This document shows, one piece after another, positions 58,801 to 64,000 of a stretch of DNA of 64,000 bases. A model generated the notes under the pieces. That model saw nothing but the letters and a program-made list of their open reading frames with translations. It did not search any database and had not been told where the DNA came from. The DNA comes from Hemicordylus capensis. Its lineage: Eukaryota; Chordata; Lepidosauria; Squamata; Cordylidae. The translations under genes were made by a program, and so were the position numbers. Location of the stretch: the NCBI RefSeq assembly GCF_027244095.1, contig NC_069662.1:143300294-143364293 (forward strand). The letters are read 5' to 3'. Numbering within the stretch: position 1 is the stretch's first letter; each line of letters begins with the position of its first letter.

Positions 58801-59429
58801 CTACTCATGAGTAGGCGCGGCGTGAAGCTGCGCCACGGCTACTCACGAGCCTAAAAAGCAGGTTTGCTGGAGCGCTCGCTCCACAAACCTGCTTTTTAGC
58901 AGGGGTTCTCAAGCAGGTTACCTAGGCTCTCCTAGCCCGATTTTTGTTTGTCATGAGAATCGCCCCAGTATGTATGACTAGGACTTATACAATAAGCTAT
59001 TCTGAAGGTGTTTACGAAACCACATGCTCTTCACTTTGAATAGCTGGATGATGAACAATGAATAGTCTATTGTTCTGTGCTTTTTTGTTTATCACTTGAG
59101 CCAAATAAACAATCTGAAACCATAAAAATGTGGATAACACCCTTTCCCAATGAACACTGTATAGTTGAGATTGTAGCAAAGAGGATTACTGCTTATAAAG
59201 TGCTGTTAACAGCACTTCCCTGCTTAAAGTTCAAAATGGTGTATAATGAATCACCTTACGGCCTAAAAATTTCTCTCAGTGTCAGTAATGACTTAATTCC
59301 TGATTGACTGACTCAGTTATCAACTCTGCTGTGCCTTAGATTTGCACAGTAACATAGGATTTATTGAAACTTACCTCCAGGAAAATTGCATGCTATCCCT
59401 ACAATGGCAATGTCATCTTCAGACTTCAT
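39138..59429 (-). CDS. Type I iterative polyketide synthase (animal FAS-like PKS), six coding exons
   Basis: Predicted 2105-residue cytosolic multidomain enzyme that condenses malonyl-type units on an ACP arm. Exons: 59429-59375, 55605-55452, 53543-53383, 51828-51625, 50380-50199, 44699-39138; every junction is GT-AG and in frame. KS about 9-430, with Cys175 (DTACSS), His310 (VEAHGTGT), His351. AT about 525-830, Ser617 (GHSVGE), Arg644 (HRSRLQ), His724 (AYHSH). DH about 890-1150, His919 ([10 protein letters not shown]), Asp1086 (DCFLQ). Structural pseudo-KR about 1175-1370. ER-like about 1398-1690, lacking a glycine-rich NADPH loop. KR about 1735-1930: GGLTGLG 1741-1747, Tyr1886, Asn1890. ACP Ser2039 (LGMDSM). 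No thioesterase. Animal FAS itself is less likely: no C-terminal TE and the ER is degenerate. Known vertebrate relatives include budgerigar MuPKS, which makes yellow polyene pigment. Product here unknown. Confidence 0.9.
44832..45506. other. PKS intron 5 part, no repeat recognised
   Basis: Ordinary intron sequence leading to the plus-strand exon copy. I searched the plus strand for copies of other PKS exons and saw none. Confidence 0.5.
45507..45688 (+). pseudogene. Inverted copy of PKS exon 5 (KS), splice signals kept
   Basis: Plus-strand 182-bp section flanked by acceptor CACAG|GA and donor AAAG|GTAAGC reads [20 protein letters not shown] and ends [20 protein letters not shown] with no stop. 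It matches PKS exon 5 (50199-50380) at 45 of 60 residues and about 80 percent of bases by my count, with identical length and phase. It lies inside the next intron of the same gene but on the opposite strand, so it cannot be part of the PKS transcript. Either it is a relic of an inverted gene copy or an exon of a plus-strand paralogue whose other exons are outside the window or lost. No sister exons found nearby. Confidence 0.85.
45986..47715. mobile_element. hAT-like foldback element (copy B)
   Basis: Left end TAGGGGTGTGTATTTTGG and inverted right end TAGGGTTGTGCATTTTGG. The centre holds a near-perfect palindrome at 46945-47125 around 'tctgttgtttctgag'. Same family as 4906-6540; no transposase frame. 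No matching target duplication, so an end may be rearranged. Confidence 0.75.
47757..47821. repeat. (TTTC)n microsatellite
   Basis: About 15 TTTC units. Confidence 0.95.
47825..48185 (+). mobile_element. Non-LTR LINE C-terminal fragment
   Basis: Reads [20 protein letters not shown] followed by YKES, a C-x2-G...ET..H...C zinc-knuckle-like end found at the C-terminus of several non-LTR reverse transcriptases, then [20 protein letters not shown] and an (ATCT)n tail. Clade not settled. Confidence 0.6.
48690..48912 (+). mobile_element. SINE fragment
   Basis: 'gagaagctgctgccagtctg' through 'gaccaatggtctgactcagt' and a 'cctatgttcctatgttccta' tail match the SINEs at 52908 and 60185. The tRNA-like head is not clear here. 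Confidence 0.65.
49772..50015 (+). mobile_element. SINE-like repeat with CR1/L3-type 3' end
   Basis: Second copy of the repeat at 19577: 'gcaaagaggcacctttt' start, 'agattgtgaaccctttgggg', ends 'aaagtggtatataaatatta'. Confidence 0.7.
50199..50380 (-). CDS. PKS coding exon 5 (KS)
   Basis: 182 bp, acceptor TATTACAG, donor GAAG|GTACTG. Reads [20 protein letters not shown] and ends [19 protein letters not shown], the KS section between the active-site Cys and the first His. A diverged plus-strand copy of the same 182-bp length is at 45507-45688. Confidence 0.92.
50445..50665. mobile_element. Palindromic MITE
   Basis: The left arm 'gtctgtgttttaatggaaca' recurs inverted at 50629-50652 ('cattccattaaaacagacat'), and inner arms also pair. 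Lies just upstream of PKS exon 5. Confidence 0.65.
50839..50974. mobile_element. hAT MITE with perfect 8-bp target duplication
   Basis: 136 bp, ends CAGTGATTCTCAA and inverted CAGGGATTCTCAA, inner arms with 'ggattatgggagctgaagtc'. Flanked by CTCTAGTC at 50831-50838 and 50975-50982, an exact 8-bp duplication. Confidence 0.92.
50995..51300. repeat. Degenerate pyrimidine-rich minisatellite
   Basis: Roughly 35-40-bp units with 'cctgctcgttcctggctcat' wording repeated about eight times. It yields Pro/Ser-rich open frames that are not genes. Confidence 0.65.
51625..51828 (-). CDS. PKS coding exon 4 (KS active-site cysteine)
   Basis: 204 bp, acceptor GCTTCCAG, donor CAAG|GTATCA. Reads [20 protein letters not shown] and [26 protein letters not shown] holds the nucleophilic Cys. 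Confidence 0.93.
52066..52766. mobile_element. hAT-like foldback element (copy C)
   Basis: Ends TAGGGATGTGCAAACC and inverted TAGGGATGTGCATGAAACC. Target duplication CCAAAAGC (52058-52065) and CCAAGAGC (52767-52774), 7 of 8. Two inverted arms of about 300 bp; open frames on both strands are by-products. Confidence 0.88.
52825..52905 (-). mobile_element. SINE/L2-tail fragment
   Basis: 'tatatcccgctcttcttcca' and 'agctcagagcggtatacatg' match the 3' part of the SINE at 21455. Confidence 0.65.
52908..53115 (+). mobile_element. tRNA-derived SINE
   Basis: Head 'tggcccagtggaagagcatc' (A-box-like), 'ctctggttcactccctgg' (B-box-like), body 'aaccttggagaagccgctgc', end 'gtctgacttggtatctagca'. Same family as 60185-60400. 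Confidence 0.8.
53383..53543 (-). CDS. PKS coding exon 3 (KS)
   Basis: 161 bp, acceptor CTTTTCAG, donor ATTG|GTGATT. Reads [40 protein letters not shown] and GVFIG. The DPQQ..LLE block is universal in KS domains. Confidence 0.93.
53615..54740 (-). mobile_element. CR1/L2 LINE fragment, interrupted
   Basis: Antisense 3' tail 'tttttataccgcctgatatg' at 53637, A-rich section, 'aaaagcctgagagaacagg', then after a palindromic MITE (53938-54277) the RT C-terminal sequence continues to about 54740 ('gctttaaacgtcaagaccag'). Confidence 0.7.
53938..54277. mobile_element. Palindromic MITE carrying an (ATCT)n tract
   Basis: Ends 'actgacatac' and inverted 'gtatgtcagt'; short direct repeat 'cacta' at both flanks. 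The centre is an (ATCT)n run at 54031-54081. Inserted into the CR1 fragment. Confidence 0.7.
54855..55045. repeat. Dispersed repeat
   Basis: 'gttgcctcaggcagcagatt' and 'caagatgcc' wording recurs, diverged, at 57245-57320; a related inverted piece is at 57500-57550. Class unknown, probably a non-autonomous DNA transposon. Confidence 0.5.
55151..55291. mobile_element. hAT MITE
   Basis: Ends CAGGGCTGCTCAAC and inverted CAGGCCTGCTCAAC, core 'ggggattatgggagttgtag'. Flanks TTCTAGTG and GTCTAGGG agree at 6 of 8. Confidence 0.8.
55452..55605 (-). CDS. PKS coding exon 2 (KS)
   Basis: 154 bp, acceptor GCTACAG, donor ATGA|GTAAG. Reads [20 protein letters not shown] and [14 protein letters not shown], the second conserved KS block; phase joins exons 1 and 3. 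Confidence 0.92.
55785..55811. repeat. (GA)n microsatellite
   Basis: About 13 GA units. Confidence 0.9.
55965..56130 (-). mobile_element. LINE 3' end remnant
   Basis: 'tttatttcggccctaggcca' followed by A-rich sequence looks like an antisense LINE 3' tail; clade unclear. A (GTAT)n tract lies at 55937-55961. Confidence 0.45.
56225..56630 (+). mobile_element. CR1/L2 LINE 3' end
   Basis: 'gcaccccatttatggaatat' is a diverged form of the GLWNALP block at the end of the RT, followed by the long T-rich 3' UTR and 'gctaacaaataaagtgctg'. Confidence 0.65.
57731..57867. mobile_element. hAT MITE
   Basis: Ends CAGTGTTCCCTGTAA and inverted CAGTGTTCCTTCTAA; core 'tggggatgatgggagtagta'. Flanks GGGTATAG and GGATAAAG agree at 6 of 8. 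Confidence 0.85.
58020..58500. other. PKS intron 1, repeat scraps, no gene seen
   Basis: The 58020-58065 piece matches 21940-22010. The rest holds short open frames on the minus strand without domains. Confidence 0.45.
58529..58966. mobile_element. GC-rich MITE containing a chain of hairpins
   Basis: Ends GGCGGATCTCAC and inverted GGGGCGATTCTCATGA. Inside lie five perfect hairpins in a row: 58571-58580/58592-58601, 58709-58726/58737-58754 (18 bp), 58768-58775/58783-58790, 58808-58814/58839-58845 with an inner 5-bp pair, and 58851-58866/58884-58899 (16 bp) with an inner GGAGCG/CGCTCC. Short open frames on both strands are by-products. Class uncertain. Confidence 0.75.
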
Positions 59430-59450
59430 TTTCTCCCATGTATTTTGCAA
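59375..59450 (-). CDS. PKS first coding exon
   Basis: 76 bp, acceptor TATTGCAG, donor GGAG|GTAAG. Reads [19 protein letters not shown], the start of the KS domain. ATG at 59427-59429 in a fair context (AAAATGA) is taken as the start because it sits just before the first conserved KS strand. The clear acceptor means at least one untranslated exon lies upstream, probably beyond this window or in its last 4.5 kb; I could not identify it. Confidence 0.85.
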
Positions 59451-59584
59451 CTGCAATATATATATATATTGATTTCTGTGTTCAGACTTACATGAATATA
59501 TGCAGATAGAAGCTGAAATGTACAGACATGCATTCATTCTTGTATGAAAAATTTGATCAGTAAAGAGTGCAAGCTACCTACATT

Positions 59585-59800
59585 TTATTTTATTACATTT
59601 ATATCCCGCTCTTCCTCCAAGGAGCTCAGAGTGTTATACATGCTTATTTTTATCCTCACAACAACCCAGTGAAGTAGGTTAGGCTGAGAGATACATGACT
59701 GGCCCAGAGACACCCAGTGAGTTTCATGGATGAATGGGGATTCGTACTTGGGTCTTCCCAGTCCTAGTCCAACACTCTAACCACTATAGCATTTGTATTT
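59585..59800 (-). mobile_element. tRNA-derived SINE with L2-type tail, antisense
   Basis: 'tatatcccgctcttcctcca' at the start, 'cagtcctagtccaacactct' at the end. Same family as 21455 and 22727. Upstream of the PKS first coding exon. Confidence 0.8.
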
Positions 59801-59955
59801 TGCGCTTGCTTCCAAGGAACCATGTATAGGATGAGCCTGCAAGCTAACTTAGGTAGGCACAAGCATGAAATACACACTCACACAGACATAACCAGACTGA
59901 TCAGAATTCCAGTCTATTTGCTCTGAGAAGCTATATTATTCTCTCTTTCTCTCTC

Positions 59956-60053
59956 TGGGCTGGTTCTCACGACCACTGCCATGCCAGTTTCTCGGGAATC
60001 TAGGTATTCCCGTGGCATGCACACTCCTGGGATCATGAGAACCCAGAAGATCT
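59956..60053. mobile_element. Short MITE related to 58529-58966
   Basis: Ends 'ctggttctcacgacc' and inverted 'gggatcatgagaacccag', the same terminal wording as the hairpin element; interior partly palindromic ('tggcatgcac'). Confidence 0.6.
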
Positions 60054-60184
60054 TGGCGATGTCCAGTTGGCAACATGCAAAACTGGCATGAAACCAAGAT
60101 CATCAAGCTGAGTTCAAATCTCAGATTACCAATCTCAGCTTCAGATCAGTTTCACATGTTGCCCAGCCAAGTAGGTGTGAGTGC

Positions 60185-60400
60185 CTACTTCCTTGGGATG
60201 GGGCTATAGTTTAGGGGCAGAGCATCTGCTTTGCATGCAGAAGGTCCCAGATCCATTCCCTAGCATCTCCAGGTAGGGCTGTGACATAGTCCTGTCTGAA
60301 ACCTTGGAGAACCGCTGCCAGTCAGTGTAGACAATACTGAGCTAGATGGACTAATGGTCTGGCTTAATATAAGATGGCTTTCTATGTCCCTTTCTAGCTT
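60185..60400 (+). mobile_element. tRNA-derived SINE
   Basis: 'ttaggggcagagcatctgct' (A-box region), 'gaaccgctgccagtcagtgt', 'actaatggtctggcttaata'. Same family as 52908-53115. Confidence 0.8.
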
Positions 60401-60569
60401 AGCAAAAGCCAAGATTGGTGGGTTCAAACACGGTGACCACAGTGAAGTCTAACAGATACCTCAATTGTGCCACATAAAACCTTGGATGGGGGACCAACCA
60501 GAAGATGCAAAATGAGATCAAGCTTCAGCTTTTTTCGGGGGGGGGGGGCTAAGAAAACGATTCTAAGAA

Positions 60570-62832
60570 CTTAGAATCATGGATAAAATTAAAAATATTC
60601 AATGTAAATGTTAACGGATTGAACAATCAATTCAAAAAGAGAACATTCTTTTTGAAACTGAAAAAAGAAAAAGCAGATATCATCTGCCTTCAAGAAACTC
60701 ATATTAAGCTGAGTAATGTCAATTTGTTGGACTGTACATTTCTGGGCCAAACTTATGTGGCTTCTGGGGATACGGGGGGGGGGAAATGGAGTGGTGATTT
60801 ATGTCAAGAATTTGTCGTGGACATTGGAAGAATACTTACAGGATACAGCTGGCAGATATATTATACTGAAGTTCCAAACTTAGCAACAACATAAAATCCA
60901 CAATAGCCTCAATTTATGCTCCAAACAATAACAAGACTGAATTCTACAATCAATTTTTTTCCAGTAATTGCTGGAGATAGCTGAAGGGGAAGTTTTTGTA
61001 TCTCACTATTCTCAGTATGGAATTCCAGTAAAGCTTTTATGAGAGGACTGCTCATCTCAGAGGCTTTGAGGAGGAAGAAGGATCTGCAAAAGCAGAAGGA
61101 GTCCTTATTAAAGGAGCTGGATCCGATCGCTTAGAAACGACTCACAAGATGAATCCTTCGAAGGATATATGGCAGAGTATAAAGGAGCTTCATAAACAAA
61201 TTGATCTCATAGAAGCAAAAGAAATATATAAGAATATAATTTATGGAAAACAAAAACATTTTGAGAAGGGTAATAAACCCGATAAACTACTGGCGTACCA
61301 ACTGAGAAAAGAGCAAGAGAAAAGAGTCATTACTTTCTGGGGAAGAATTTGTTTCAAATATGGACAAAATAATTGACCAGTTTACAGATTATTACACCAA
61401 ATTATATAGAAAGGAAACGTTGGATTTGGAGGAGGTTTCATTAACTTGGATACCCCTGTTAACTTGGCAAAGAGGCACCTTTTAATGTAGTGATTCTCTT
61501 TATTTAGTAGGGGGAAAGTAACTGGCCCTATTCACCCCCAGCACAGTATCTCCAGTGACTGTTGCTGGTGTCTGTCTTATGTTCCTTTTTAGATTGTGAG
61601 CTCTTTGGGGACAGGGATTTATCTTATTTATTTGTTTGTTATTTCTCTGTGTAAACTGCCCTGAGCCATCTTTGGAAGGGCAGTATAGAAATCAAATCAA
61701 ATCAATAAAGAAATAAAGCAATGGAAACACAGATCATTACATGGAATTTGCCAGTTACAGAATTATTGTATTTGAAAGATAAGACTGGATTTCAAACAAC
61801 AGCAAAACCGATTAAATATTTTGGGATTAATTTAACAGGGAATAATAAAGACCTGTTCAAGAACAATTATTTACCAGTCTGGAACCTTATCTTAGTAGAT
61901 CTAAATAGGTGCAAAAAAATTAAATCTTTCTTGGCTGGGGAAAGATAGCATCGGTTAAAATGAATATTTTACCAAGAATGAATTTCTTATTTCAAATTAT
62001 TCCAGTTAAGATTGAAGATAAGACGTTGAATATGTGGCAGAGGCATATAAACTCCTTTATTTGGGCTTATAAGAAACCAAGAATCAAGTTCAGGATTATA
62101 CAATGATTGGCTGTCCCTAACTTGAAATTATACTTCCATGCCAGTTGTTTGACAAGGATTTCGGATTGGATCAGAGAACCATATGGTTCAATTAGGGATA
62201 TGGAGGGATCAGATCTTTCAGATGGGTTACATAAGTTTTTATGGACTAACATAAAAAGAAATGTCCACTACATAAAATCCCACACAATTATAAATAGTCT
62301 GCTAAGTGTTTGGGACAAGTATAAGAAAAGGATCAGGCAGATCTATCACCTTTGGCATCTATTTTAAATATTTTTTTTCCATAAAGAAGAAAAATCTAAT
62401 AAATTTGATCCTTGGAAAGATAAGGCATATAATATGCAAAGCTTAACTACTGGGAAAACAAAACTTAAATCTATTCAAACCCTCACTTTGGAATGGTCCG
62501 AGGAACCTTCATGGTTTCAATATTTACAAATTAGTTCTATAGTGCAGAAAGAAATACAAAGACAAGGTGGTAAACTTAGAGATTTAACGGAATTTGAAGT
62601 ATTAATAACCAAAAATGCTGATCATTTACTGGGATTGATATATAAGTTGCTGTTGAAATATGATTCAAAAACAGAACAGATAAAAGACTGCATGATTAAG
62701 TGGATACAAAATTTAAAAAGGACAATTGATATCCAACAATGGGAACATCAATGGAATGTGAATATTAAATTTACAGCAAATAGTACCTTAAGAGAAAATT
62801 AGTACAAAATGTATTTTTGTTGGTATATTACT
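60570..62832 (+). mobile_element. L1-type LINE ORF2, decayed and nested
   Basis: Endonuclease start: KLKKEKADIICLQETHIKLS. Middle: LAYQLRKEQEKRVI. Late RT region: KPIKYFGINLTGNNKDLFKN and a following GR-V-N-I-L-P-like section. Order and spacing match L1 ORF2, but frames shift, large parts including the catalytic core are missing, and a SINE-like repeat (61458-61712) is inserted. A dead copy, plus strand, running opposite to the PKS gene. Confidence 0.75.
61458..61712 (+). mobile_element. SINE-like repeat with CR1/L3-type 3' end
   Basis: Third copy of the 19577 repeat; ends 'actgccctgagccatctttg' plus A-rich tail. Inserted in the L1 ruin. Confidence 0.7.
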
Positions 62833-63954
62833 TAGGGATGTGCAAAAAATTTCGGGCACAGATCGATCTGTGCCCGAAATGAGCAATTTTGGGTGATTCG
62901 GGTCAGAACCGAATCACCCCCGATGTCCCCCGATATTTTTTGGGCCCGAGCCAAATCAACCCTGATTCGGGCCCGAAAAATTCGGGTGATTCGGGCTGAC
63001 GTCTCTTTGAATTTCCCGCCTTTTTGCCTCCATTGATTTGAATGCAAAAAGGTCTGATGTGATGTCAGCTTGAATTTTGGGTCCCAGGGGCAAAATAGTG
63101 GGGTGGGGTGGTAGTGCCTAATGGATGGAGGCTACCACCCAAATTTCAGGGGAATTGGGCAAAGGGATGATTTTTGGGGAATTTTTGAAGTTTTAGTATC
63201 TTTGGGGCAGTTTGGGGGCATAGCGTGGGATCTGGGGGAAAAGAGTGGGGTGGGGTGGTATTGCCTAATGGGTGGAGGCTACCACCCCAATTTCAGAGTG
63301 ATTGGGCAGAAGGCTGATTTTTGGGGAATTGTTGAAGTTTACGCATCTTTAAGGATTTCCCCCATAGAGAAGCATTGAAGTGTCAGCAAATGTATAGCTT
63401 CACGCAGGGGGCAAAGGGGTGGCCTAGAGCAGTGTGGGGTTGGTGGTAGTGCCAGGTAGGGTCAAGGAAGCTACCTGAATTTTTTCAAAGGATTTGGGCA
63501 GAGGGCTGATTTTTGGGGAATTGTTAAAGTTTACGCGTCTTTAAGGTTTTTCCTCATAGGATATGCATGGAGCTTTCAGCAGCCCCATAAGTGCACTTGG
63601 GGGGTGCTGGGGTGGCCCAGAGCGAGTGGTAGTGTAGTGCAGTGCACATAGGGTGCCAACCACCCCCATGGGTTTCTAACCCATGGGGTACAGGGTTCTG
63701 TTGTTTCAGAGGTATTCTGAGTGTGGATTGTATGATAGCAAATTAGAGTGGATTCATGGTGTTTCATTGAAAATCTCATTAGCTTCGGAGGTCCGAAACA
63801 ACAAAACGTTTTGTAGCCGAGACAGGGGCGTTTTGTTTTGTATACAAAACTTTTGGATCTGGAAAATGGGTGTTTTGTTTTGTCTACAAAACACCCGAAA
63901 TAGGCTGTTTTGGGTACAAAACGTTTTGTATCCAAAACGTTTCACACATCCCTA
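62833..63954. mobile_element. hAT-like foldback element (copy D)
   Basis: Ends TAGGGATGTGCAAAA and inverted TAGGGATGTGTGAAACG. The arms are not each other's complement beyond the ends; the left arm carries 'ttcgggcac' wording, the right arm 'acaaaacgtttt' wording as in copies A and B. Possibly two half elements joined. No matching target duplication. Confidence 0.7.
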
Positions 63955-63959
63955 GCCCT

Positions 63960-64000
63960 TATATGTAGTCCAGAAACTACAGTTGGTCCAGAATGCAGCA
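63960..64000 (+). mobile_element. CR1/L2 reverse transcriptase scrap at the window edge
   Basis: The last 24 bases read LQLVQNAA, the same block as FQLVQNAAARL in the LINE at 29.9-31.7 kb. Continues beyond the window. Confidence 0.55.

Noticed and set aside
58559-58854. Short open frames on both strands in the hairpin element
   Set aside because: They come from the GC-rich inverted repeats.
58571-58899. CRISPR-like array
   Set aside because: The hairpins differ from each other in sequence and there are no regular repeats and spacers; the genome is eukaryotic.
39138-59429. Naming the PKS as fatty acid synthase (FASN)
   Set aside because: No thioesterase, ER motif lost, and exon layout unlike vertebrate FASN.

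Overview
The window is vertebrate nuclear DNA, most likely from a squamate reptile. Evidence: spliced host genes with GT-AG introns, a BovB (RTE) LINE piece, many CR1/L2 LINE ends, tRNA-headed SINEs of the kind common in lizards, hAT foldback elements with 8-bp target duplications, and two DIRS-type retroelements. I cannot name the species.

Two host genes are supported, both on the minus strand and both with an open frame across every predicted junction. (1) PTCHD3, a patched-domain membrane protein: four coding exons between 8547 and 20960, 860 codons, first exon in a CpG-rich island. (2) A type I iterative polyketide synthase (PKS) of the animal FAS-like class: six coding exons between 39138 and 59429, 2105 residues by my count, order KS-AT-DH-(structural pseudo-KR)-(ER-like)-KR-ACP. 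KS, AT, DH, KR and ACP catalytic residues are all present; the ER-like region has lost the usual nucleotide-binding glycines and there is no thioesterase. This is the architecture expected of an enzyme that makes conjugated polyenes, as budgerigar MuPKS does for yellow psittacofulvin. It is the most interesting system here. Around it lie two relics: a tandem copy of its 3' end (37262-37745) and a plus-strand, splice-competent-looking copy of its fifth coding exon (45507-45688) inside its own intron.

Layout. 1-8.5 kb: repeats downstream of PTCHD3 (CR1 ORF1 esterase piece, CR1 3' end, an old DIRS fossil, BovB split by a hAT element, a long palindromic element). 8.5-21 kb: PTCHD3, whose third intron is almost entirely one 6.1-kb DIRS element. 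21-37 kb: intergenic, with SINEs, a second DIRS element of another subfamily (23.0-29.0 kb), a nearly whole CR1/L2 LINE inserted into a tandem duplication (29.3-33.6 kb), and a Tc1/mariner end. 37-59.5 kb: PKS and its relics, introns full of CR1, SINE, hAT and MITE copies. 59.5-64 kb: upstream of the PKS start codon, an L1 ORF2 ruin with nested insertions and another hAT foldback element.

The two host genes are not an evident functional unit; they are neighbours in the same orientation. All coordinates of splice junctions were read by eye from GT/AG signals and frame continuity. Family names of repeats rest on recognition, not on a library search.
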